A stretch of 6,632 bases of DNA from an uncultured Ruminococcus sp. (GCA_902802975.1 CADCOF010000127.1:1-6632), one strand, 5' to 3'. Numbered from the stretch's first letter, positions 1-6,360 are shown. The notes: generated from the sequence alone by a model not told the origin. A program made the numbers and translations.

Positions 1-36
1 ATTCCGCATTCCGAATTGAATTCCGCATTCCGAATT
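1..36. repeat. Short tandem array of ATTCCGC/ATTCCGA units
   Basis: The first 36 bases contain two copies of a 17-bp block (1-17 and 20-36, period 19). Each block is built from the seven-base units ATTCCGC and ATTCCGA followed by ATT. The array starts at the first base of the window, so it probably continues to the left. It looks like low-complexity intergenic repeat DNA; no gene overlaps it. Its total length and copy number cannot be seen here. Confidence 0.75.
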
Positions 37-110
37 AGCAAAACAACTCCACACTAAAAAAGCGTTTAGGAAAAGATTTATGTCGTCTACTATAAATTTG
101 AAGATAAATA

Positions 111-139
111 TTTATTTTTCTCGAAAAAAGTGGTATAAT
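111..139 (+). promoter_or_regulatory. Sigma-A promoter with extended -10
   Basis: TATAAT at 134-139 is a perfect -10 box and is preceded by TGG (131-133), giving the extended -10 form TGnTATAAT. The -35 region at 111-116 (TTTATT) is weak with a 17-bp spacer, which is common when the -10 is extended. The predicted start of transcription near 146 lies only about 13 nt before the ATG at 159, so the mRNA leader is nearly all ribosome binding site. No other gene-like content was seen in 37-158. Confidence 0.75.
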
Positions 140-146
140 AACAGCC

Positions 147-153
147 GAGGTGA
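147..153 (+). promoter_or_regulatory. Ribosome binding site deciding the start at 159
   Basis: GAGGTGA lies 5 nt before ATG at 159. The in-frame GTG at 150 is inside this ribosome binding site and cannot be the real start, so the protein begins MSEIF. Confidence 0.85.
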
Positions 154-158
154 TAAAT

Positions 159-380
159 ATGTCCGAAATATTTAAAATAATAAAAATAGACGAAGCTGAT
201 TTTGGCTGCGAAGGTGTTCCCGAGGGTCAGCCTATTCGTGATTCTGTAGTTATCGAAAACGAAAGTCACAATGAATTTATTATGCAGATAGAAGATTCTC
301 TGCTCTATGAAAAAGACCTTAACGAGGGTGATAGATTTACTGTAGATGAAAATGGCAATATTGTTAAGGTAACAAACTAA
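159..380 (+). CDS. Small acidic protein, DUF3006-like
   Basis: This gene encodes a 73-residue soluble protein with no signal peptide or membrane segment. It is strongly acidic: about 18 Asp/Glu against about 6 Lys/Arg. The C-terminal segment, residues about 53-69, reads DLNEGDRFTVDENGNI. That matches the tail of the DUF3006 protein encoded at 1323-1487 (DLKKGDIVEIDNEGNL): both share D-L-x-x-G-D, then D-x-x-G-N. DUF3006 is a family of small, mostly beta proteins with no known function. The N-terminal half (IDEADFGCEGVPEG) fits the family less well, so membership is an inference from the tail. The start is ATG 159, set by GAGGTGA at 147-153. The gene has its own promoter, and no terminator is visible between it and the next gene, so some read-through is possible. 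Confidence 0.8.
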   Translation: MSEIFKIIKIDEADFGCEGVPEGQPIRDSVVIENESHNEFIMQIEDSLLYEKDLNEGDRFTVDENGNIVKVTN

Positions 381-406
381 ATTAATCTGCATTTCCGTAA
401 TAACTA

Positions 407-435
407 TTGCAAATTCGTTACAAATGCGATACAAT
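407..435 (+). promoter_or_regulatory. Sigma-A promoter of the VanY-like gene
   Basis: TTGCAA (407-412) and TACAAT (430-435) are separated by exactly 17 bp, matching four and five of six consensus positions. Predicted transcription start is near 442, where the ribosome binding site begins, so the leader would again be only about 14 nt. The box lies in the 69-bp gap after the first gene. Confidence 0.7.
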
Positions 436-441
436 AGATAC

Positions 442-448
442 GGAGGTG
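442..448 (+). promoter_or_regulatory. Ribosome binding site favouring GTG 456 over ATG 450
   Basis: GGAGGTG at 442-448 leaves only 1 nt before ATG 450, too close for normal initiation, but 7 nt before the in-frame GTG at 456. The GTG is therefore the more likely start. The protein becomes two residues shorter. Confidence 0.75.
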
Positions 449-455
449 TATGCTT

Positions 456-1277
456 GTGTCTAAGCTTTTTTCAAAAAAGAAAAAACGTCTGAAAGTCAAC
501 CGCAGTTACGATGGTATCGACCGTCCGGAAAGTACTGCCGGATTGATGGCTCTGCGTATTTTTGTCGTTTTTGTAATGATCGCTTTTATCGTTGGCACGG
601 CTTTGCTTTTTGCGTATAATTTCAGTAAAGAAGCGGAAAACGTGACCGTTGGCCGGGTGTCCGATACGACCGGCGGCGAAGAAGGCTATTATCAGATATA
701 CGATTCCGATGTATCGTCGCAGCTCCTTGAATATTACAGCAAGTATTATCCCGCAGGCGAAAATGTCGAACCGAAGCTTGTCCAATATGAAAATATTCGC
801 GTAAATGCGCTGATGGCAGAAAGCCTTGAACGCATGTGCAAAGCTGCATCGAATGACGGCATCATAATAGAAATAACGCGCGGATACATGACTCACTCCG
901 AATGCGAGAGTTATTTCAGAGAATTGACTCTGCATTATGAGGAGCTGGGTGACAGCACTGCAGTTGCGCAAAACAAAGCTGCGGACATTTTTCCGCCCGC
1001 CAAAGAAAACGAATACAGAACAGGTATGCTCATAAAGCTTTCAAACAGCACGGACAGTGATTTCGAAACAAGCGGCGTTTACAAATGGATGTTCAAAAAC
1101 GGTGTCAACTACGGTTTCATTAACCGGTATACCGAGGATAAAGAGGAGATAACAGGAGTTACCGGCGACACTACTGTATACCGCTTTGTCGGAACGGAAA
1201 ATGCAAAAAAAATGCGTCAATTCGGAATGTGTCTTGAGGAATATGCAGAATATGTAAACGCGTCAAAGTCAAAATAA
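456..1277 (+). CDS. Membrane-anchored VanY-fold protein lacking zinc ligands (M15B pseudopeptidase)
   Basis: This is a 273-residue protein, numbered here from GTG 456. A Lys/Arg-rich cytoplasmic tail (FSKKKKRLK) is followed by one membrane helix at about residues 33-54 and an extracellular domain. The domain follows the D-Ala-D-Ala carboxypeptidase VanY pattern: TRGYMTHSECE (usual SGYRSxxxQ), then NEYRTGMLIK (usual SxHxxGxxxD), then NYGFINRYTEDKEEITG, then DTTVYRFVG (usual ExWHxRYVG) and a closing GMCLEEYAEYV. The pattern beyond the active site is very well kept, but the three zinc ligands are gone: His to Tyr187, Asp to Lys194, His to Val241. The catalytic Glu is Asp238, and the Arg of the SGYR motif is Met. 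Family knowledge says such a protein cannot hydrolyse peptides by the usual route. A role in binding wall peptides or as a regulator is inference. The reading frame is intact, so it is not a decaying gene in the usual sense. Confidence 0.85.
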   Translation: MSKLFSKKKKRLKVNRSYDGIDRPESTAGLMALRIFVVFVMIAFIVGTALLFAYNFSKEAENVTVGRVSDTTGGEEGYYQIYDSDVSSQLLEYYSKYYPAGENVEPKLVQYENIRVNALMAESLERMCKAASNDGIIIEITRGYMTHSECESYFRELTLHYEELGDSTAVAQNKAADIFPPAKENEYRTGMLIKLSNSTDSDFETSGVYKWMFKNGVNYGFINRYTEDKEEITGVTGDTTVYRFVGTENAKKMRQFGMCLEEYAEYVNASKSK

Positions 1278-1317
1278 AGCAAAAAATCTCCCGACAAACC
1301 GGGAGACTTTTTTTGCT
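1278..1317. terminator. Bidirectional rho-independent terminator
   Basis: Stem TCTCCCG (1287-1293) pairs with CGGGAGA (1300-1306) around a six-base loop. It is flanked by A-run 1281-1286 and T-run 1308-1314, and the flanking AGCAAAAA/TTTTTGCT can extend the stem. It works in both directions: it starts right after the stop of the plus-strand VanY-like gene and lies six bases past the stop of the minus-strand DUF3006 gene, so it ends both convergent units. Confidence 0.92.
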
Positions 1318-1322
1318 GCTTT

Positions 1323-1487
1323 TTATCCCTTTACGAACGATAAATTGCCCTCGTTATCGATCTCGACTATATCGCCTTTTTTAAGATCAAACTCTATTTC
1401 CGATTTCTCAATTGCAAAATACTTTTTCTCTTTGTCAATAAATATTACCATTGTACCGTCAAAACGGTCTACTTCTAATCTTCTCAT
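1323..1487 (-). CDS. Small DUF3006 family protein
   Basis: This gene encodes 54 residues: it begins MRRLEVDRFDGTMVIFID, runs through a middle rich in Lys/Glu, and ends LSFVKG. The opening VDRFDG, a run of hydrophobic alternation and the late LKKGDIVEID match the DUF3006 pattern (V-D-R-F-E-G ... G-D-V-V). The family has no known function; its members are small beta-rich cytosolic proteins. ATG 1487 is preceded by AGGATGA at 1500-1494, 6 nt away. The gene follows the TOPRIM gene by about 100 bp and ends at the bidirectional terminator. It may be the last gene of the long minus-strand unit or may have its own promoter; I see no clear one. Its tail resembles that of the small protein encoded at 159-380 (about 8 of 21 positions identical by eye). 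Confidence 0.85.
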   Translation of the reverse strand: MRRLEVDRFDGTMVIFIDKEKKYFAIEKSEIEFDLKKGDIVEIDNEGNLSFVKG

Positions 1488-1564
1488 TTTTGATCATCCT
1501 GTTAATTTATTATTTTTGTTTTCTATGAATAAGAATAACAAAATTTTAATTTGTTCGTCATCCT

Positions 1565-1580
1565 GTGCCCGCATGGGCAC
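1565..1580. other. Short hairpin downstream of the TOPRIM gene
   Basis: GTGCCC (1565-1570) and GGGCAC (1575-1580) form a perfect 6-bp stem with a GCAT loop, starting 8 nt beyond the minus-strand stop codon. There is no T-run after it on the minus strand, so it is at best a weak terminator, or a 3'-end stabiliser/processing site between the TOPRIM gene and the DUF3006 gene. Confidence 0.5.
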
Positions 1581-1588
1581 TATAGAGT

Positions 1589-2212
1589 TTATATTTGCTC
1601 ATTGTTTGTGCGCGATCTGGGTGCGGCAGTATGCCGCATGCCCGCCGCCAGCAGGTCTTCTTTGGTGTAGAGGAGAGATAGTGCTGACAGCATTGCATTT
1701 GTGGTCATATACTGCGGAAAGCCTAATTTTTTCAAGAGTTCTTTTCTTCTTTGCGCACTGTTTTCTTGTCCCGTCAATCCCAATTCGTAAAGATCGGCTT
1801 TGCTCAGCGGTTCCATTTTTTCTACATTTTCACCGATAACCTCCGCGCCGCTCCTCAGCACCGCATTGATTATTATTTCGTCCGTCATTCCCTCAACTCC
1901 AAGAAGTCCTTGCTTTGAAGGCTGCTCCTTCCGTCGCTCCTTGCCCTCGATTTGTGGAACGTACGCCTGCTTCACACTGCCGCTTGCAATGGCGCCTTTC
2001 AGATAATTTCTGATCACAAGACCTGCGCCGTCGCTGTCTGTCAAAAGCACAATGCCTCTCGTTTTCGCAAGCTGCTGTATTACTGCGCGCTTTTCTTTGT
2101 CACTGAACACCCTGAAACCGCCCGTCTCGATTATCGCCGTATCAAACAGCGGAATAAGCCTCATGCGGTCGTACTTTCCTTCAACAATTATTGCTTCCTT
2201 TATTCGTATCAT
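1589..2212 (-). CDS. TOPRIM/DUF4093 protein, ribonuclease M5-related
   Basis: This is a 207-residue cytosolic protein. Residues 1-85 form a TOPRIM domain. It has the acidic-Gly motif IIVEGKYD with Glu11 and the metal-binding TDSDGAG with Asp59 and Asp61, the layout of ribonuclease M5 (RnmV), which trims 5S rRNA precursors. Residues about 90-110 (YVPQIEGKERR...SKQGLLGVEGM) match the M5-type linker ending in GVE. Residues about 131-190 (PLSKADLYELGLTGQENS...RRKELLKKLGFPQYM) fit DUF4093, a C-terminal domain found on clostridial M5 relatives. The catalytic acids are intact, so it is probably active; whether 5S rRNA is its substrate is inferred. ATG 2212 overlaps the holA stop by 4 nt (ATGA), with GAGGAG 8 nt upstream, so translation is coupled. 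The last 15 or so residues are polar and probably disordered. Confidence 0.88.
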   Translation of the reverse strand: MIRIKEAIIVEGKYDRMRLIPLFDTAIIETGGFRVFSDKEKRAVIQQLAKTRGIVLLTDSDGAGLVIRNYLKGAIASGSVKQAYVPQIEGKERRKEQPSKQGLLGVEGMTDEIIINAVLRSGAEVIGENVEKMEPLSKADLYELGLTGQENSAQRRKELLKKLGFPQYMTTNAMLSALSLLYTKEDLLAAGMRHTAAPRSRTNNEQI

Positions 2213-3270
2213 CGCCGCCGCTCCTCACTCGATATCATCAGCAGTTTTTGTATTAATATTTCAAGCAGAAGACGTTTAGATGTGCGTGTGCTTTTCATCG
2301 CTATGTCAGTTTCGGCAATTGCATTTATGCTTCGTCTCAGCGCGGCAGTTGTAGATGCGCGCGAATCACGTTCTGCATACCGCAGCTGTGCGTCGCTGTA
2401 TTTGAACCATTTTTTCAGTTCTGCCGTTCGTGCTCCGCTCTTGATCGCCATTCTCACACGATAAATATTTACATAAGACGACGCAAGCGCAGCCATTATC
2501 CGCAGTTCATCTTCACGATTGTACAGCAGTGTATCAAGCACTCTGAACGCCTGCGCCGCTTTGTTATTTATGACGGCATTTGATAAATCATAAATTCTCG
2601 ATTCAAGGTCGCGCGTTACAAGCATATCCACAATATCTTCGGTTATTTCGCCGTTGTCACCGCAGTATGAACACAGCTTTGACAATTCCATTCGCAGTCT
2701 GTTGAGATCGACTCCCACATATTCAATCAGCATGTCGGCACTTTTTGGAGACAGCACAACACCGCGCTTGCTCGCCCATGCGCTCAGCTTTGTTTTCACC
2801 GCTGCCGCAGTCAGCTTTTTGTACTCCACAACGGTGCCCTTTTTCTGCACAAGCTCTTTCAGTTTTGCGTCCTTTGCTCCGCCTGAGGCTTTCCCGTTTT
2901 CATTTTTATCGGGCTTTGTAGGGAACGTGAAAATTATAATTGTATCGCCCGCAACGTGAGACACGGTGTCAAGCAGCTTGCTCGCCTCATTTGGCTTTAG
3001 CGCGGTCATATCCAGGTCTTTCACAACAACTACGTTATAATCAGCCGTGAACGGTATCATCTGCGCCGCAGCCTCGAATTCATCGACATTTATTACGCCG
3101 GTAAATTCGTGATAATTGAACTCATCGGGCTTTTTCCCCGCAGTCTTCGCTATAAGCTTTTCGGTATAATGCGAAACGAGCAGCTTTTCGTCGCCGCATA
3201 AATAATACAGCGTTCCGAAATCGCCGCGGGATAGTATCTTCTTAAAATCAGCTTCGCCGATATTCGGCAT
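2209..3270 (-). CDS. holA: DNA polymerase III subunit delta
   Basis: This gene encodes a 353-residue clamp-loader subunit that opens the sliding clamp ring during replication. The N-terminal part (about residues 1-150) has the degenerate P-loop region LYYLCGDEKLLVSHY (21-35) typical of delta, which binds no ATP, and the strand-loop NVVVVKDLD (79-87). DLNRLRMELSKLCSYC (188-203) is the family's L-x-x-E-L-x-K-L signature. The C-terminal helical collar runs from about 215 to 345. A polar Lys/Gly/Glu-rich stretch at about 119-138 is an inserted linker. The frame is open up to 3360, but the start is ATG 3270: MPNIGEADFKKIL gives the usual N-terminus and GGTGAG lies 4 nt upstream. This start overlaps the end of comEC by 23 nt. 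The comEC-holA order is the standard one in Bacillota. Confidence 0.93.
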   Translation of the reverse strand: MPNIGEADFKKILSRGDFGTLYYLCGDEKLLVSHYTEKLIAKTAGKKPDEFNYHEFTGVINVDEFEAAAQMIPFTADYNVVVVKDLDMTALKPNEASKLLDTVSHVAGDTIIIFTFPTKPDKNENGKASGGAKDAKLKELVQKKGTVVEYKKLTAAAVKTKLSAWASKRGVVLSPKSADMLIEYVGVDLNRLRMELSKLCSYCGDNGEITEDIVDMLVTRDLESRIYDLSNAVINNKAAQAFRVLDTLLYNREDELRIMAALASSYVNIYRVRMAIKSGARTAELKKWFKYSDAQLRYAERDSRASTTAALRRSINAIAETDIAMKSTRTSKRLLLEILIQKLLMISSEERRR

Positions 3271-5398
3271 AATACTCACCGTCCCCTCTGATCTTAATGT
3301 AAAGCGTTGACGATTCTCCGCTAAGATCAATGATCTGCGCTCCGCTGAAGAGATCGTCACGCGCGCCGTTTGTAAACACAGCGATATCGCACAATTCCGG
3401 CTTCATCGGAATATTATCGCTGCTGCCTTCGCATAGCATGACCGAAACACTGCACAGTGTGATGAGCTTGCACACAGCGTCATCGTATATATCAACGTCT
3501 ATTCTGCCGCCGTCAAAGTTATACGAAAAATCTTCGCTAACGCTTACCACTTTACCGCCGCAGTATTCATACCATGAGTAGCATTTCTTTCGTATCGTAT
3601 CATCTGATACGAATATTATATCGGGCTTATATTCATATGCGATTTTACGTCCGAAATCTTTTGTGTATCCGTTTTGTGAAGTGTCTATTAAAAATTCCGG
3701 ATACGTATACTGCGAAAATGTCTGCCTGATTTTGGTGTAATCTTGTGACGTGCCCGCGCATGATGCAGCTCCGTATCCGTAAGGCGTATTAATAACAGCC
3801 GTTACACCGTCTTGAGAATTCATTATGTATATTTCATATGTATCTGAATTGTATATGATTCTTGAAATAAATACTATTGCCGTTACGCCCACTGTTATAA
3901 ATGCGATATGCTTTGTGTACTTTTTATTCTGCGCAAAAATATATACGCCTGCGATCAGCGCAAATGCCGATAACACGCAATATCCAAGAAAACGATCAGG
4001 TATCTGTACAAACGAAAACGGAAGATTCGCAAATAAATGCGCGCACCAAAGAACATACCGCGCTGCTGCACCTGCCGCCAGCATCGGAAGCGCGCTCAAC
4101 CGCAGCGAGATCAGCGCAGTGACAGCAGCCACACCCGAAAACAGCATCAAAAAGCCTGTGACCGGTATTATCATGAGATTCGCAGCGAGCGTATACGGTG
4201 AGAACACGCCAATCGGAATTGCGACAAACGGCACCGACCCCAATATGCCCGCTATTGATGAAGACAGCAGCGACACGAACGACTTCTTTTCTGTGCTTTT
4301 TGCTTTAAGCGTGCCGCACAGGTATGTATATATCCGCTTGCCGAAAATTATTTGAGCGGCGGCAGCGGAAAACGACCACAGCAAACCGATATCGCCGCCG
4401 GCATATGGATCCACGCACAAAACGATTGCCGCAAGTCCCAGCGTGTTGAGCGGGTCGGCAGTACTGTTGAACACTTCCGCTAACATAGCTGCAATAAAAA
4501 TGACCAGTGCCCTGCGCACAGGGTAGCCGAACCCCGTCATCACAGCGAAAAGCAGTACCGCCGAAAAACGCACAGCACACGACACATATTTATTTTTGAT
4601 GAATATATTTGTAACTGTAAATACAATGCCCGCTGCAATAGCCAAGTGCATTCCCGACACGACAAGCAGATGCATTATGCCCAGTCCTCGAAATTCACGC
4701 TTGATACTGCTTGTGATATATTGCCGCTGTCCTGTCAAAACCGCGCTGCATAGTGACGCCTCATCATAAGAAAGTACGGAAAACAGCGCATTGATTAACT
4801 TGTTTCTGAACGTATATATACGCTTTATAAAAGGCGGTGAATCATTCTTTGAATATGAAAGGTACAGTTTATCATACTTAGATACATATGTTTGAAGAAA
4901 AATATGACGCGAATTATAATATGAAGAATAATCAATGCAGTTGTCGTCAGGCGATATTCGTGACAGCACGCATTTACCGGAAACGCAGTCGTACATTTCA
5001 CTGTTTGTTGTGGAGTCGGTAGAAATTTTGATATTCAGACGCGCTGCGTTTCCGTTTATCGACGTTGTTTTGACCGTGAAAAATGTTGTTGTTCCGTAGG
5101 TATACGGCGTTTCGGTGATTATACCGTCAAATACTACCTGCTGTTCGTTATATTTCGAAATGATCGGCTCACGCCAAAACGTATCCGCGCATAATAAAAC
5201 ACTTGCAGCTGCAGCGGCACTCAGCATAAAAACCAGTGGTGCGGCGGTGTTTTTACCGAAAAACTGCCGCAGGCAAAACAGCACTGCGGCAAAGCCTGAA
5301 CAAACAGCCGCCAGAATCGCGGGCGGCGTATGGCAAAGAGCCGCCGTGGACGAAGCAGCCAACACGCCGAATCCAACGCACGCAAGCGGTCTTTTCAT
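3248..5398 (-). CDS. comEC: ComEC/Rec2 DNA-uptake channel with degenerate MBL domain
   Basis: This is a 716-residue polytopic membrane protein for passage of single-stranded DNA into the cell. Three N-terminal membrane helices (about 5-20, 28-46, 55-71) come first. A DUF4131 OB-like external domain follows at about 85-175 (VVFDGIITETPY). The Competence domain with many helices spans about 205-475. The hallmark HLLVVSGMH is at 243-251 and GYPVRRALVI at 291-300. After a last helix (about 497-515), residues 519-716 sit where the beta-lactamase-like domain belongs. That part keeps a plausible strand order (LIDTSQNGY, KPDIIFVSDD, VSVMLCEG, CDIAVFTNG), but the HxHxDH motif and the later HHGS are absent and it is short (about 200 residues; 250 or more is usual). 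ATG 5398 has GGGAG 7 nt upstream. The gene lies 37 bp after the phosphoribosyltransferase gene. Whether this host is transformable cannot be judged. Confidence 0.93.
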   Translation of the reverse strand: MKRPLACVGFGVLAASSTAALCHTPPAILAAVCSGFAAVLFCLRQFFGKNTAAPLVFMLSAAAAASVLLCADTFWREPIISKYNEQQVVFDGIITETPYTYGTTTFFTVKTTSINGNAARLNIKISTDSTTNSEMYDCVSGKCVLSRISPDDNCIDYSSYYNSRHIFLQTYVSKYDKLYLSYSKNDSPPFIKRIYTFRNKLINALFSVLSYDEASLCSAVLTGQRQYITSSIKREFRGLGIMHLLVVSGMHLAIAAGIVFTVTNIFIKNKYVSCAVRFSAVLLFAVMTGFGYPVRRALVIFIAAMLAEVFNSTADPLNTLGLAAIVLCVDPYAGGDIGLLWSFSAAAAQIIFGKRIYTYLCGTLKAKSTEKKSFVSLLSSSIAGILGSVPFVAIPIGVFSPYTLAANLMIIPVTGFLMLFSGVAAVTALISLRLSALPMLAAGAAARYVLWCAHLFANLPFSFVQIPDRFLGYCVLSAFALIAGVYIFAQNKKYTKHIAFITVGVTAIVFISRIIYNSDTYEIYIMNSQDGVTAVINTPYGYGAASCAGTSQDYTKIRQTFSQYTYPEFLIDTSQNGYTKDFGRKIAYEYKPDIIFVSDDTIRKKCYSWYEYCGGKVVSVSEDFSYNFDGGRIDVDIYDDAVCKLITLCSVSVMLCEGSSDNIPMKPELCDIAVFTNGARDDLFSGAQIIDLSGESSTLYIKIRGDGEYYAEYRRS

Positions 5399-5435
5399 AA
5401 GATAGCTCCCTGATAACTATAGATAGGCAAAAATA

Positions 5436-5972
5436 TCATTTCGGGAACAACGGAAGCGTCTCAAGGAAAATAATGTCGTCACGCTCGGCAGCGTCGCCTT
5501 CTGCAAGGACAGCGGCCTTGCCGGCGATAATACCGCCCGAACTGTTTACTATTCCCTCAAGTACTTTCAGTGATGCGCCTGTGCTGATAACGTCGTCAAC
5601 GATCAGAACGCGTTTGCCGCGGAGGCGGTCTGCTCTTTCCTTTGAAAGATAAAGCTTCTGGGTTGCCTTTGTGGTAATAGAATTTACCTCAAACGAAATA
5701 GGCTCCGTGTCGTACACTTTGATGGACTTTCGTGCAATCTCATAATCGCCGCAGCCCTGGCGCGCCATTTCGTAACAAAGGGGTATACCTTTTGCCTCGG
5801 CAGTCAGAACGACGTCATGTTCGGGGCATTTTTTGAGCAGCGCAGCCGCAGCCGCAGTTGTGATTTCAACGTCGCCGAACATAACAAAAGCAGCAATGTC
5901 AAGATGCTCGTTTACTTCGCAGAGCGGGAGTTCTCTTTCTAATCCCGCAATTTTCATTGTATAAGATTTCAT
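5436..5972 (-). CDS. Phosphoribosyltransferase, adenine PRTase (Apt)-like
   Basis: This gene encodes a 178-residue cytosolic type I phosphoribosyltransferase, which moves the ribose phosphate of PRPP onto a base. RVLIVDDVISTGAS at 121-134 is the PRPP-binding loop, with the two acidic residues D126-D127 and the STG turn. LTAEAKGIP at 57-64 is the loop that in Apt and related purine enzymes contacts pyrophosphate. The flexible loop region at about 95-112 precedes the PRPP loop. Length and order fit the adenine/xanthine phosphoribosyltransferase group (COG0503), so purine salvage is likely. The exact base, and whether it might instead be a PurR-like regulator, cannot be settled; no DNA-binding helix domain is present. 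ATG 5972 has only a weak ribosome binding site (AGTGG region); ATG 5957 is in frame but has none. It lies 41 bp after the HIT gene with no terminator between. Confidence 0.85.
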   Translation of the reverse strand: MKSYTMKIAGLERELPLCEVNEHLDIAAFVMFGDVEITTAAAAALLKKCPEHDVVLTAEAKGIPLCYEMARQGCGDYEIARKSIKVYDTEPISFEVNSITTKATQKLYLSKERADRLRGKRVLIVDDVISTGASLKVLEGIVNSSGGIIAGKAAVLAEGDAAERDDIIFLETLPLFPK

Positions 5973-6013
5973 ATTAAATTAAACCACTTTCTTTTTAACA
6001 CACGTCTGATCTT

Positions 6014-6352
6014 TCAAATGATCTTATCGCCCATTGTTTTGCCTGCAAGCATATGAAAATGAATATGCTTGACAGTCTGACCCGCATCTTCACCGCAGTT
6101 GTTGATAATGCGGTAACCGTTATTTACTCCCAGCTTATCGGCAATGATCTTAGACGCCAAAAACGCTTTTCCGACAAGCTCCGCGTCCTCTTCCGCAAGT
6201 TCATACGCGCTGACGATATGCTTTTTGGGCACAATAAGAACATGAACGGGCATTTGAGGATTCAGATCATTAAAAGCAGTAATAAACTCGTCCTCATACA
6301 CTTTCTCGGAAGGGATATTGCCTTTGATTATTTCACAAAAAATACAATCCAT
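6014..6352 (-). CDS. HIT family (HinT-like) nucleotide hydrolase
   Basis: This is a 112-residue histidine-triad protein. Such proteins bind purine nucleotides and hydrolyse bonds at the alpha phosphate, such as AMP-amine phosphoramidates. The triad KHIHFHML places His96, His98 and His100 in the H-x-H-x-H pattern. The start MDCIFCEI has Cys3 and Cys6, which with His45 (PKKHIV) form the zinc site seen in many bacterial members. VYEDEFITAFNDLNPQMPVHVLIVPKKH is the usual core and GEDAGQTVKH leads into the triad. Length is typical. ATG 6352 has AAAGGAG 8 nt upstream. This is the first gene of the minus-strand unit, behind a near-consensus promoter, and it is followed by an Apt-like gene, which suggests a purine link. 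HinT versus a related HIT branch is not decided. Confidence 0.95.
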   Translation of the reverse strand: MDCIFCEIIKGNIPSEKVYEDEFITAFNDLNPQMPVHVLIVPKKHIVSAYELAEEDAELVGKAFLASKIIADKLGVNNGYRIINNCGEDAGQTVKHIHFHMLAGKTMGDKII

Positions 6353-6360
6353 ATACTATT

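Noticed and set aside
471..971. Minus-strand 166-codon frame
   Set aside because: It is antisense to the VanY-like gene, whose family signatures and start signals are clear.
456..1277. Calling the VanY-like gene a working D,D-carboxypeptidase
   Set aside because: The zinc-binding His, Asp and His are all replaced, so only the fold can be claimed.
1345..1839. Long plus-strand open frame over the DUF3006 and TOPRIM genes
   Set aside because: It runs antisense through two genes with recognisable families, has a low-complexity translation and no ribosome binding site.
1952..2464. Plus-strand 170-codon frame
   Set aside because: It is antisense to the TOPRIM and holA genes, with no family resemblance and no initiation signals.
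3825..4355. Plus-strand 176-codon frame inside comEC
   Set aside because: It is antisense to conserved ComEC membrane helices and has no ribosome binding site.
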